This document shows, one piece after another, positions 42,643 to 52,681 of a stretch of DNA of 64,000 nt. Position 1 is the stretch's first letter. Each line of letters opens with the position of its first letter. The stretch comes from an uncultured Bacteroidia bacterium. GTDB taxonomy: Bacteria > Bacteroidota > Bacteroidia > Bacteroidales > Prolixibacteraceae. The notes beneath the pieces were generated by a model. It ran no database searches and was not told where the DNA came from. It saw only the letters and a list, made by a program, of their open reading frames with translations. A program made the position numbers and the translations under genes. The stretch lies in NCBI GenBank assembly GCA_903834845.1, contig CAILKW010000172.1, positions 1-64,000 of the forward strand. Direction: 5' to 3'.

Positions 42643-44268
42643 TCAAGCTTTCTTTGGGATTTTCAGTTTTTGTCCGATCATCAGACCTCGGGTATTTTTA
42701 ATATTATTCAGCAATTTTATTTCAATATCCGAGACTCCGGCAAACTGTTTTGCAATAGTATAAAGACTGTCGCCGCTACGTACAGTGTAAAGAGTATATT
42801 CACCGTTAAGTGCACTTTCGGAACTTATTGATTGTAATGGCAATGGCACAATAGCACTTGAAGCCTGTATTTTGGGACTTTCAGTTTTTACAACTGATGC
42901 CTCAACCTTTGCCACCGGATTTTCATTTTCGTTTATGTAGATTACTAATTTCTGCCCAATCTGTAACCTGTTAGGACGGATATTATTCCACTCGCAAAGA
43001 GTGGCTGCACTGATATTGTACTTTTCGGCAATTGCGCCTGGATTATCACCTTGCTTAACAGTATAGTAGATTTTTTTCTTTCCTTCAATATTGAAGTTTG
43101 CGATACCCTTAACTTCCTTTAAAAGAACGATTTTATTGTTTGGGAAGAATTTGTCCCTTTCGTAAGCAAAAATTTGAGTTTGATTATCTATAAACGGTCC
43201 GATTAGCCCAACTGGCAATTTCAGTACGTAGGTTTTATCAGGCTTTGCCGGAATAATTTGCCGTTTATACTGTGGGTTTAACTCTTTGATTTCCTGAACG
43301 GGAATATTCAGAATTGTAGCGATTTGCTCAAAATTAAGATAAGAATTAACAACTATTGTATCAGTAATGATCTTAAAAGTAGGCTGAACTGAATAAAGAT
43401 TGTGCTCTTTTGCATAATTCATCACATAATTTGCAGCTATAAATATGGGAATGTACCCTCTGGTTTCTCTTGGAAGTCTGGAATAGATGTCCCAATAATT
43501 TTGTTTTCCTCCCGAACGCCGAACTGCCTTGTTAACATTTCCCGGCCCACAATTATATGCTGCAATAACCACATGCCAATCACCATAAATGGCGTATAAA
43601 TCACGAAGGTAGCGTGCAGCAGCATCTGTTGATTTTACTGGATCGTTTCGCTCATCAATGTACGAATTGATTTCAAGTCCGTACATCTTAGCAGTACCAT
43701 GCATAAATTGCCAAAGTCCTGAAGCACCAGCTCTTGATCTAATCTGAGGATTTAATGCGGATTCAATAATAGGGAGATACCTTAACTCTGAAGGGAGATC
43801 GTATCTCGCCAATGCTTCTTCAAAAAGTGGAAAATAGTAATTGCTAAGACCCATCATTATGGAAACCCTGCCTCTACGTTTATTAACGTAAAAATTGATA
43901 AATTTCTTTACCGATTCGTTGAAAGGCATGGGAATAAATGAATCCAAATTTTGAAGACGGCTGATATACACCGAATCGGGTAACTCATTCTGCAAAGTAT
44001 CAGATGAAATGAAATTTTCAAGGCTATCAACAGCAAATGCATTCTGTACATACCAGGTATTTACCATCGAATCAAGTTTGTCGGATAAAATCATGTCAAG
44101 ATTGTCATCAGGGAAGGAATCAACAAAATTGCTATTCAAAGTATCCAGGCTTTTGATACCATTATCAATTAATGACGGTTGAGATTGTATATTACTGATT
44201 TGAGCTTTGGATTCAAAGCTGCACATCAATAATGTGAAAGTCAGGATTACTAAAAAGAATGAATTCAT
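42643..44268 (-). CDS. Lytic transglycosylase with LysM repeats (MltD-like)
   Basis: LPIIESALNPQIRSRAGASGLWQFMHGTAKMYGL; two LysM modules (YYTVKQGDNPGAIAEKYNIS; YTVRSGDSLYTIAKQFAGVS). Confidence 0.94.
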   Translation of the reverse strand: MNSFFLVILTFTLLMCSFESKAQISNIQSQPSLIDNGIKSLDTLNSNFVDSFPDDNLDMILSDKLDSMVNTWYVQNAFAVDSLENFISSDTLQNELPDSVYISRLQNLDSFIPMPFNESVKKFINFYVNKRRGRVSIMMGLSNYYFPLFEEALARYDLPSELRYLPIIESALNPQIRSRAGASGLWQFMHGTAKMYGLEINSYIDERNDPVKSTDAAARYLRDLYAIYGDWHVVIAAYNCGPGNVNKAVRRSGGKQNYWDIYSRLPRETRGYIPIFIAANYVMNYAKEHNLYSVQPTFKIITDTIVVNSYLNFEQIATILNIPVQEIKELNPQYKRQIIPAKPDKTYVLKLPVGLIGPFIDNQTQIFAYERDKFFPNNKIVLLKEVKGIANFNIEGKKKIYYTVKQGDNPGAIAEKYNISAATLCEWNNIRPNRLQIGQKLVIYINENENPVAKVEASVVKTESPKIQASSAIVPLPLQSISSESALNGEYTLYTVRSGDSLYTIAKQFAGVSDIEIKLLNNIKNTRGLMIGQKLKIPKKA

Positions 44269-44279
44269 ACGTCTTACGA

Positions 44280-44918
44280 TTAAAAATTAATTGCCAAATT
44301 AAAACCCATTATCAAATTCTGGTTTCCCAGATTTACAGGCATCGGTTCAATCCTCAAGCTGAGGTCATCACTAATATCGAAGTCGAAAAGATTGGCATCA
44401 ACACTTGCATCAATAATACTCAAAACATGTAATGCTGCAATACCTATTACTGTCAGATCCCTGTTTCTCCTATAAAAATCCTTACCACTCTTCAACTGTG
44501 TAGAGATATATTTGAAGGTTGTCGGATTATCGAGGCTTATTGATGGATTTTTGATTAAATTGTCCAAAAATGCCCTCTCCTCAGTTTTCATAAGTGCTAC
44601 ACTGGTGTATTGCGCAATAATCCGATAACCTTGAAAAAAGTCTTTATAATTGTTATTGTTCCATCCCAAAACATAAATCAAACCGGCATATCCTCCATAA
44701 ACAATTGGTAATTTCCAATACTTTTTATTGTATATCTGACCTAATCCCGGGAAAAGCGCAGCATAAATAGAGGCTTTTTTCGGTGAACGCTCGATTTTTT
44801 GAATAGGTTCTGCAACCTTTAAACTATCATTCGAAATGTTTATCTGCTGAGCTTTAACTTCCGGAATTCCGGTAAGGATAGTAAAAAAAACCGAAAGCCC
44901 TGCAATAATGGTTTTCAA
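44280..44918 (-). CDS. DUF5683-family protein
   Basis: KKASIYAALFPGLGQIYNKKYWKLPIVYGGYAGLIYVLGWNN; located beside parB. Confidence 0.85.
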   Translation of the reverse strand: MKTIIAGLSVFFTILTGIPEVKAQQINISNDSLKVAEPIQKIERSPKKASIYAALFPGLGQIYNKKYWKLPIVYGGYAGLIYVLGWNNNNYKDFFQGYRIIAQYTSVALMKTEERAFLDNLIKNPSISLDNPTTFKYISTQLKSGKDFYRRNRDLTVIGIAALHVLSIIDASVDANLFDFDISDDLSLRIEPMPVNLGNQNLIMGFNLAINF

Positions 44919-44939
44919 AATGCCAAATTTAGCTGATTT

Positions 44940-45809
44940 TCAGGAATTAAGTTTATCAAATATTCCAATTATCCGTTCCAGATCTTTCGGATTCTCGAAA
45001 GGAATTTCAATTTTCCCTTTCCCAAGTTCATTGATTTTGAAAACCACACTCGTATCAAAGTACTTTGCGAGATGATTTTTTAAATCACGATATTCATCAG
45101 GGAATGGAGTAGATTTTTTTGGAATTCTCCCCTCCCCGTCTTCCGAACTAATTTTCCGAACTATTTCCTCGGTTTTTCGAACTGAAAAATCGTATTTTAC
45201 AACTTGCCGATAAACCATAATCTGAGTTTCCGGTTCCTGAATATTTATTAAGGCTCTTGCATGCCCCATAGTTATCTCCTGATCACGTATCGCTTTCTGA
45301 ATAACAACCGGTAACCTGAGCAACCTAAGATAATTTGATATGGTAGAACGTTTTTTCCCAACTTTGTCACTAAGTGTTTCTTGGGTAAGCTTACATTCGT
45401 CAATAAGCCGCTGATAACTTAATGCAATTTCAATGGCATCAAGGTCTTCACGTTGGATGTTTTCTACAAGAGCCAATTCAAGCATTGATTCATCACCGGC
45501 TTCTCTTACAAATGATGGAATAGAGGTTAAACCTGCAATTTTTGCAGCCCTGAACCTACGTTCACCAGCTATAATCTGATATTTTCCTTCTTCAAGCTTC
45601 CGCAGCGTAAGAGGCTGAATAATACCAAATTCTTTAATGGAAACAGCCAATTCATTTAGCGATTCTTCGTCAAAATGTAAACGAGGCTGAAACGGGTTTG
45701 CTTCAATTTCATTAATTCCTACTTCGTTCGAAACAGGAGTACCTGGTCGCATATCATTTTCTTCAATTAAAGCCCCAAGACCTCTGCCAAGCGCGTTTCG
45801 TTTTATCAT
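44940..45809 (-). CDS. parB: Chromosome partitioning protein ParB
   Basis: ALGRGLGALIEEN; NPFQPRLHFDEESLNELAVSIKEFGIIQPLTLR; IIAGERRFRAAKIAG. Confidence 0.96.
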   Translation of the reverse strand: MIKRNALGRGLGALIEENDMRPGTPVSNEVGINEIEANPFQPRLHFDEESLNELAVSIKEFGIIQPLTLRKLEEGKYQIIAGERRFRAAKIAGLTSIPSFVREAGDESMLELALVENIQREDLDAIEIALSYQRLIDECKLTQETLSDKVGKKRSTISNYLRLLRLPVVIQKAIRDQEITMGHARALINIQEPETQIMVYRQVVKYDFSVRKTEEIVRKISSEDGEGRIPKKSTPFPDEYRDLKNHLAKYFDTSVVFKINELGKGKIEIPFENPKDLERIIGIFDKLNS

Positions 45810-45833
45810 GATTCGAAATTATTTTAATTCAAA

Positions 45834-46634
45834 TTACTGTTCTATAATCTCTTTTTTCTCAATTTTGGTCATCTTGTTATTTTGGAGCAGTTCGCGCGCC
45901 AATGTAAGATATGATTGTGCTCCTTTTGAGCTGACATCATATTCCAAGGCAGGAACTCCATAACTGGGAGCCTCAGAAAGCTTAATATTCCGAGTAATAA
46001 CAGTCTCGAAAACCATCTCCTGGAAATGACGTTTTACTTCTTCATAAACCTGATTTGACAAATTAAGCCTTGCATCAAACATTGTTAGTAAAAATCCCTC
46101 TATCTGAAGATTTGGATTGAGCCTGCTTTGAATAATTTTGATGGTATTCAGCAGTTTTCCTAATCCCTCAAGTGCAAAATATTCACATTGAACAGGTATC
46201 AGCACCGAATCGGCTGCCGTCAATGCATTTACTGTAATAAGTCCAAGTGATGGAGAACAGTCAATCAAAATAAAATCATATTCATTTGATACTTTATCAA
46301 TTACCTGTTTCAGGACTCTTTCCCTATTTGGAAGATTCAACATTTCAATCTCTGCTCCAACAAGATCGATATGTGATGGCAAAAGATCAAAATTGGGTGT
46401 ATTCGTGTTAAGGATGATGGTTTTCGGATCTACATCATCAACAACACACTCATAAATACTTGTTTTAACATTTCGGACATCAAACCCAACACCTGAAGTG
46501 GCATTCGCCTGCGGATCTGCATCAATCAGCAAAACCCTATATTCCAACACTGCAAGACTTGCAGCAAGATTAATCGCTGTTGTTGTTTTGCCTACACCAC
46601 CTTTTTGGTTCGCTATCGCAATAACCTTTCCCAT
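45834..46634 (-). CDS. parA: Chromosome partitioning ATPase ParA
   Basis: MGKVIAIANQKGGVGKTTTAINLAASLA deviant Walker A. Confidence 0.97.
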   Translation of the reverse strand: MGKVIAIANQKGGVGKTTTAINLAASLAVLEYRVLLIDADPQANATSGVGFDVRNVKTSIYECVVDDVDPKTIILNTNTPNFDLLPSHIDLVGAEIEMLNLPNRERVLKQVIDKVSNEYDFILIDCSPSLGLITVNALTAADSVLIPVQCEYFALEGLGKLLNTIKIIQSRLNPNLQIEGFLLTMFDARLNLSNQVYEEVKRHFQEMVFETVITRNIKLSEAPSYGVPALEYDVSSKGAQSYLTLARELLQNNKMTKIEKKEIIEQ

Positions 46635-46867
46635 TATTTTTGATTTTAAATGACAGGCTCAAAATTAGTATTTTAAGCCGAACAAGCTGATACAATTGAT
46701 AAAATGATCAACTATTAGTTGTTGAAAAGGCAAAATTACCAACATTTTTCAAATAAAACCCTTTCGTAAAGATAAGAAATGCAACAAGATGTGAATTTTA
46801 CTCCAATTTGAAAAGGTTTATATTTTTTTAACTTTCTAAAAAGAAGAAAACCTAAAATCCAAAGCAA

Positions 46868-49369
46868 CTAAATCGGATCCACATCAATTGCAATCTGTAT
46901 CGTTTTATTTCCTGCACGTAATTTTACCTCATCTATAATTTCCTGCATAAGTCTTTTGGCATTCACAACAGATATCTCCCGTTCAATTTTAATCCATAAT
47001 TGTTTAATATACAAAGCTTTAATACGACTAATTACCGGATATTCCGGGCCAAGAATTCGAGACCCGAATCTATTACGAAGATTTTGTGATAACTCCTGAG
47101 CTATCCTGTCAAGTTCATTTCTTTCGCGGTGTTTCAGGGTAATTCCGATCATTCTGTGAAAAGGAGGATATTTAAATAGCTTCCTTTCTGCGATTTGTCC
47201 CTTGTACATTGCTTCATAGTCGTTATTGATCACATTAAGGATGATATGATGTGCCGGTTCTGATGTTTGTATAATCACCTTACCTCTTTTGTTTTTTCGT
47301 CCCGACCTACCTCCAACCTGTGCCATAAGTTGATAACTTCGCTCATAAGCTCTGAAATCCGGCTGATTCAGCAGGTTATCTGCATTTAAAATACCCACTA
47401 TACTTACATTTTCAAAATCAAGTCCTTTCGTAACCATTTGAGTTCCAATAAGGATATCAATCTCTCCTATTTCGAAGCTATGAATTATTTTTTCGAATCC
47501 TTTTTTCGCCCGCGTTGTGTCCAGATCCATCCTATCTATTTTTGCATCAGGGAAAATAACCTGAAGATCCTCTTCAACCTTTTCAGTTCCGAATCCTTTA
47601 TTTGTAAGCTCTTTGCTGTTGCAGGAACGACACGTACCGGGATGACCGGTTGAGTAACCACAGTAATGACAGACCAGCGAATTATTATGCTTGTGATAAG
47701 TAAGACTAACATCACATTGGGTACATTTAGGAATCCAGCCACACATTTTACATTCGATAAATGGTGAAAAACCACGTCTGTTCTGAAAAAGTATAACCTG
47801 TTCCTTTCTTTGGAGTGCTCCGGTAATTTCGGCAAACAATAATGGAGTCAGATGGGAGTTCATAAGTTTTCGGCGGTAAGCATCCTTAAAATCTGCAGTT
47901 ACAATCTCCGGCATCTCAATGTTATAATGACGTTCGTTTAATGATACCAATCCGTATTTCCCTGATGTAGCATTGTAATATGATTCAACCGAAGGAGTTG
48001 CAGTTCCGAGTAAAACAGGAGCTTTCTGAAGATGACCCAGAATAATGGCCGCATCCCGCGCATGGTAACGGGGCGAAGGATCGTACTGCTTAAAACTGTT
48101 TTCGTGCTCTTCGTCAACAACAAGGAGTCCGAGGTTCTTAAAAGGGAGAAACAAAGCCGAACGTGTGCCAACAATCAATTGATATTCTCCGTGATAATCT
48201 ATATTTTCACTTCCAAAACTTAAAACTTTATTCCAAATTTCAACACGTTCCGAATCACTGAATTTTGAATGATAAATGCCAGCTTTTTCGCCAAAAACTT
48301 TTGTTAAGCGACTTATAATCTGTGTAGTTAACCCAATCTCAGGAAGAAGATAAAGAACTTGTTTTCCCTCATTAAGACATTCATTGATTAGTTTGATGTA
48401 AATCTCTGTTTTTCCACTTGAAGTCACTCCATGTAATAAAGTAACAGGCTTACTTACGAATGATTGTTTAATTTGATGTAAGGCGATATTTTGGGCCGTG
48501 CTCAATTCCGAAACCTCCTTTATCTCACCTTTGTAAGAAGCAAGGCGATCAACTTTCTTTTCAATAACTGATAAAAACTTCTTGTTTACAAGTCCGGTAA
48601 GCACTGCCGCACTAATTCCAGTCGAACGAAGTAATTCCTTTTTGGTAACACAAACCTCAATCCCTTGATTCATAACGCCTGACAATTCGAGGTAACTCAT
48701 CAATAACTGCTGTTGCAAAGGAGTTTTCTTTAATAAGTCGAGTGCGAGATGTAATGACTTTTCGGTTCTGAGGCGGTCAGGAAGTACTACAACTGATTCG
48801 GTTTTTGATCTATAGCTTTCCTTTATTTCTTCCTCAACCGATACTGCACCTTTCACCAATAAATCTTTGACAACGGCAATTGAGTTTTTTTTAAGCACCG
48901 AATTGTTTAGTTCCCAAATTGTTAGACTTCGCTTTTCGCGGATTACCTCGATCAATAGTTGCTCACGTGGAGTAAGCCTTTTATCACTTTGTTCTGTATA
49001 ATCACTGTTGTAATTGATTCTTGTTTCACTCTCCAATTTTAGCCCTGAAGGCAATGCGGCTTTCAGAACTTCGCCAATAGTGCAATGGTAGTAACCGGCA
49101 ATCCATTCCCAAAAATCAAAACAGGCCACCGGAACAATTGGATTTATATCTATTAGATATTCAATAGGTTTGGTATTAAAATCAGCAGGTTTCCTATCAT
49201 GGATTTCATGAACCAGAGCCGAATAGAATTTCTTTACTCCAAATTGAACGATCACCCTTGCTCCCGGGATTACCTGATTTATCAGTTCATCGGGAACATT
49301 GTAGGTGAAATACCCTGCAATAGGAAGAGGCAGGATCACATCTGCATATTGGTCGGGAGTTGTATTCAT
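46868..49369 (-). CDS. priA: Primosomal protein N' (PriA helicase)
   Basis: LLHGVTSSGKTEIYIKLI; VDEEHENSFKQYDPSPRYHARDAA; CHYCGYSTGHPGTCRSC zinc motifs. Confidence 0.97.
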   Translation of the reverse strand: MNTTPDQYADVILPLPIAGYFTYNVPDELINQVIPGARVIVQFGVKKFYSALVHEIHDRKPADFNTKPIEYLIDINPIVPVACFDFWEWIAGYYHCTIGEVLKAALPSGLKLESETRINYNSDYTEQSDKRLTPREQLLIEVIREKRSLTIWELNNSVLKKNSIAVVKDLLVKGAVSVEEEIKESYRSKTESVVVLPDRLRTEKSLHLALDLLKKTPLQQQLLMSYLELSGVMNQGIEVCVTKKELLRSTGISAAVLTGLVNKKFLSVIEKKVDRLASYKGEIKEVSELSTAQNIALHQIKQSFVSKPVTLLHGVTSSGKTEIYIKLINECLNEGKQVLYLLPEIGLTTQIISRLTKVFGEKAGIYHSKFSDSERVEIWNKVLSFGSENIDYHGEYQLIVGTRSALFLPFKNLGLLVVDEEHENSFKQYDPSPRYHARDAAIILGHLQKAPVLLGTATPSVESYYNATSGKYGLVSLNERHYNIEMPEIVTADFKDAYRRKLMNSHLTPLLFAEITGALQRKEQVILFQNRRGFSPFIECKMCGWIPKCTQCDVSLTYHKHNNSLVCHYCGYSTGHPGTCRSCNSKELTNKGFGTEKVEEDLQVIFPDAKIDRMDLDTTRAKKGFEKIIHSFEIGEIDILIGTQMVTKGLDFENVSIVGILNADNLLNQPDFRAYERSYQLMAQVGGRSGRKNKRGKVIIQTSEPAHHIILNVINNDYEAMYKGQIAERKLFKYPPFHRMIGITLKHRERNELDRIAQELSQNLRNRFGSRILGPEYPVISRIKALYIKQLWIKIEREISVVNAKRLMQEIIDEVKLRAGNKTIQIAIDVDPI

Positions 49370-49394
49370 TGAAGAATTTAAAGTTCATGCAAAT

Positions 49395-49946
49395 CTAATA
49401 AATAAAAAGAAATATTATTGGAACAATTATTCCCGCTGCAGTGAGCCATGCACCACGTCTCGTTATACCATTCTTTCCTTTCAATATAAATAATCCACTG
49501 ATTGCCATTAATATAAGAGCAACACAGTAAAAATCGGAAAACCACATCCACATTTTTCCGGGATTGTAATGGAGAAAATTAACCTGATAAAAGATGGGAC
49601 GCTTTTTGAGATTTTCGAAAAGCAATTTCCCGGTTGCAAGAGTAACAGAAACAGATCCGCCGCCGTTCATAAAAACTTTAAGCTCTCCCGAATTTGGAAA
49701 ATAATATTTACGGTAATTCTTCTCCTGGCCTATTTGCGAAAGTATAGCCTCAACAGCGTTTTTTTCATTTGTTTGCAGATCAGCCGGTATTGTCACCTGA
49801 TGTTCGGTTCTCTCAATTGAATAGTTTGGATTCCAATCTTTTCGGTGGTTCAATGCAATCCCCGATAAGGCATAAATAACTGTCACAGCTGCAAAAAAAT
49901 ATCCGAGATCGCGGTGAGTGGCACGGTTGAGTTTATATAGTTTCAT
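49395..49946 (-). CDS. PepSY-associated TM helix protein
   Basis: HRDLGYFFAAVTVIYALSGIALNHRKDWNPNY; C-terminal TM helices. Confidence 0.8.
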   Translation of the reverse strand: MKLYKLNRATHRDLGYFFAAVTVIYALSGIALNHRKDWNPNYSIERTEHQVTIPADLQTNEKNAVEAILSQIGQEKNYRKYYFPNSGELKVFMNGGGSVSVTLATGKLLFENLKKRPIFYQVNFLHYNPGKMWMWFSDFYCVALILMAISGLFILKGKNGITRRGAWLTAAGIIVPIIFLFIY

Positions 49947-50000
49947 AAAATGTCTGATAAAATGTTTTACTGATGAAAAGTACTATTGTGATTTATAACA

Positions 50001-50046
50001 ATCATGTCTGTTTTATTTATCAATCAATAAATAAAACAGACATGAT
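50001..50046. repeat. Perfect 20-bp inverted repeat, 6-nt loop
   Basis: ATCATGTCTGTTTTATTTAT-caatca-ATAAATAAAACAGACATGAT. Confidence 0.9.
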
Positions 50047-50143
50047 TTGTATTACGACAAAGAATTTTATGCAATGCTCCTAAGCAAGGGAAATATTTCG
50101 TATTGCCTTGATTCTTTACAATTTGTGAAACGAAAAATGAAAA

Positions 50144-50674
50144 CTATTGTTTAGTAACCTCAAATTCGGTGCAGGCTAAAACGTACTGTTTCGCCTTACC
50201 TTCGGTAACACAGACAGTTTTACCATCCTTCTCCTTATCAACAACAGGAACATCGGTAATCGGAGTTAAAACTCCTTTGGCTATAACCATTTCTCCCTGA
50301 AGACTTTCCTCAAAACGGTTAATGTTTTCGCCAGCATTTATCCTTATTAGTTTTTCCTCATCTGAGCCTGCCAGAAACATTTTCTTTCCGCTTACTTTGC
50401 AGGTATGTATTACCCGACCTTGTAAAGCGATAGTTTTGTCGAAGTATTTTTCGGGATTTTTCTGTACCGAATCAACACTTACAACGAGTGTTTTAGCACC
50501 TTTGGCTGATGGACATCCTGCGCATGAAGCCACACCTGTCATACCACATGGTACTACGGAAGCAGTTTCGAGGTTTACCATTTCTACTACTTTAACTTGT
50601 TCTTTCTTAGGCTGTGTGTTACACGCAGCAAAAACAAGGATAACTCCGAGTGACAATAGTCTATTCATTTTCAA
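50144..50674 (-). CDS. Putative lipoprotein, OB-fold-like
   Basis: Signal with lipobox (LVFAACNTQ); DSVQKNPEKYFDKTIALQGRVIHTCKVSGKKMFLAG. Confidence 0.6.
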   Translation of the reverse strand: MKMNRLLSLGVILVFAACNTQPKKEQVKVVEMVNLETASVVPCGMTGVASCAGCPSAKGAKTLVVSVDSVQKNPEKYFDKTIALQGRVIHTCKVSGKKMFLAGSDEEKLIRINAGENINRFEESLQGEMVIAKGVLTPITDVPVVDKEKDGKTVCVTEGKAKQYVLACTEFEVTKQ

Positions 50675-50840
50675 TAACTTTAAATGGTTTTTTTAATGAC
50701 AATGTAAATAAGTTGAAGCATTTTAATAATTCGGCAAAGGTAGTAAATAAATCTTCACAAAACCTAACTATTGTCATACTCCTGTCATTAAGCAACATTA
50801 ACCAAATTAATCGATTTGGAATGTAAATATTAACCTTTAC

Positions 50841-50867
50841 TTTTATCAAACGTTTTTGAGAGAATAA
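50841..50867 (+). promoter_or_regulatory. Shared upstream element, copy 1
   Basis: TTTTATCAAACGTTTTTGAGAGAATAA; 25/27 identical to 52634-52660. Confidence 0.6.
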
Positions 50868-50912
50868 CATTACTTTTGAGTTCAGAAAATCGAATATTTA
50901 ATAGCACTAATA

Positions 50913-52550
50913 ATGAAAATCAATAGTTTTCACCTTCTTAATTTTAAAAGGTTCACGGAATTAACGGTTACAGGAATTCCCGACAAGGCTAAATTGGTTT
51001 TGTTGATCGGTTCCAACGGTTCAGGGAAATCGTGTGTCTTTGACTTGTTCGATTGGCTAAACAAGGGTACTTTCAAGGAAATCCCTTACAGTAAGGAAGA
51101 TAGCCTATATTATTACAGAAAGGACAAAGGGCAGGAGTCATCAGTTGAAATCAGACTTTCGAATGGTGAATCCATTGTAAAACATGATTGGCAATTTAAA
51201 ACCAACCCCGAACAGGCAAAGAAATTTATTGGCCGAAGCAGCATTCGGATTGTTTCGCGGATTTCGAATGATGCAAATCCCGGAAATGTTGCAACCGATC
51301 TCGACAGTCCCCAAACTTTTATTGAGAACGACCTGCGCTTTACAACCGATGTTTTCCTTTATATACAGGCAATTAACAAAGCATTACGCGAGCCGGTATT
51401 TAGTGGGAGACAGGTGGATGTTTTGAAAATATTCCAGGATTTTATTGAACCGTTCAACACTTCACTCAAAAATATTTTTGGGAACAATCCCAATACCACT
51501 ATACGAATTGCAGAATTCGAAGATGCCACGCCACAAGCTCCCGCAAAGCTTATATTCATAAAGGGGAATTCAAAGATAAATTACGATTTTTTGAGCCACG
51601 GCGAAAAGCAAGTCGTTATTTTGCTCCTGAACTTTATTGTGAGGCAGGAATATTATAAGGATGCAGTTATTTTTATTGACGAAATGGACCTGCACCTGAA
51701 CACAAAGCTTCAATACAATACGCTCAAAGAGATAACCGAAAGGTGGATACCCGAATCGTCTCAGCTTTGGACAGCGAGCCACGCGCTTGGCTTTTTTGAT
51801 TATGCCAATGAATATGAAAAGGCCGCAGTACTCGATTTTGACGATTTTGACTTCGACAAGCCACAGTCAATCACACCTTCGGTTAAAAACGATTACCATA
51901 TTTTTGAGATCGCAGTGAGCAAAGAGTTCATCGAAAAAATCTTCCGTGACAGGACAATTGTATTTGCCGAAGAAACAGATGCACCGATTTATAATGGTCT
52001 TGGCCTCGACAATATTGTGTTCTTCGATGGAAAGGATAAACTGGGAGCGTTTTATAAAGCAAAGGAACTGAACCTGAAAGCAATTGTTGACAGGGATTAC
52101 ATTACCGATGAAGAGATAGCTTTGCTAAAAAATACCTATCCTTTCTTATCGGTTTTACCATATTACAGTATCGAAAACCTCTTATTTCACCCCGATAATC
52201 TGAAAGAATATTATGGGAGTATTGATAAAATCTTTGATAGGGCGGCTTACATAGAAGCAGTTACGAAGGAGAAGCAAACCGAACTTGCCTATATAAGCGG
52301 TGGCATTGCCAAGGCCCGTGATGGGTATCCGTTCTTCAAAGAAAACGAAAATTCAAAGTTGCTCAAATCGTTCAGGGAGAATTACCGGGGTATTATTGAT
52401 TTATTATCGAGTAGCGATTTTGAGACTTACTATAAGGTATTGCCAGCTAAGGAATATGGCCGAGCAATTTCTGAACGGCAAAATATAAACAAACGCGATT
52501 TGGCCGGAACCAACTGGTTTAAACAGGCAATCCTAAAAACAATGTCCTAA
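50913..52550 (+). CDS. AAA-family ATPase fused to a Toprim/DUF4435-like C-terminal domain (PARIS/OLD-like defence candidate)
   Basis: Walker A LIGSNGSGKSCVFD; LSHGEKQVVILLL signature; Walker B DAVIFIDEMDLHLN; H-loop LWTASHALG; C-terminal IVFAEETDAPIY...LKAIVDRDYITDEE, Toprim/DUF4435-type acidic motifs. Confidence 0.75.
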   Translation: MKINSFHLLNFKRFTELTVTGIPDKAKLVLLIGSNGSGKSCVFDLFDWLNKGTFKEIPYSKEDSLYYYRKDKGQESSVEIRLSNGESIVKHDWQFKTNPEQAKKFIGRSSIRIVSRISNDANPGNVATDLDSPQTFIENDLRFTTDVFLYIQAINKALREPVFSGRQVDVLKIFQDFIEPFNTSLKNIFGNNPNTTIRIAEFEDATPQAPAKLIFIKGNSKINYDFLSHGEKQVVILLLNFIVRQEYYKDAVIFIDEMDLHLNTKLQYNTLKEITERWIPESSQLWTASHALGFFDYANEYEKAAVLDFDDFDFDKPQSITPSVKNDYHIFEIAVSKEFIEKIFRDRTIVFAEETDAPIYNGLGLDNIVFFDGKDKLGAFYKAKELNLKAIVDRDYITDEEIALLKNTYPFLSVLPYYSIENLLFHPDNLKEYYGSIDKIFDRAAYIEAVTKEKQTELAYISGGIAKARDGYPFFKENENSKLLKSFRENYRGIIDLLSSSDFETYYKVLPAKEYGRAISERQNINKRDLAGTNWFKQAILKTMS

Positions 52551-52633
52551 TAGGTCAAAGAAATGCCTATAACCTGTTGGAACAATCAGACTTTCTGTTA
52601 TAATTATTTGGAATATACAATATTATGATTTGT

Positions 52634-52660
52634 TTTTATCGAATGTTTTTGAGAGAATAA
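52634..52660 (+). promoter_or_regulatory. Shared upstream element, copy 2
   Basis: TTTTATCGAATGTTTTTGAGAGAATAA upstream of the XRE gene. Confidence 0.6.
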
Positions 52661-52681
52661 TAAACTCATAAGTTGATTTTT

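Noticed and set aside
50871-50878. TACTTTTG as a -7 promoter element of the AAA-Toprim gene
   Set aside because: Fits TAnnTTTG, but the only nearby TTTG is 12 nt upstream rather than 19-21 nt, and the XRE copy lacks an equivalent; not called as a promoter.
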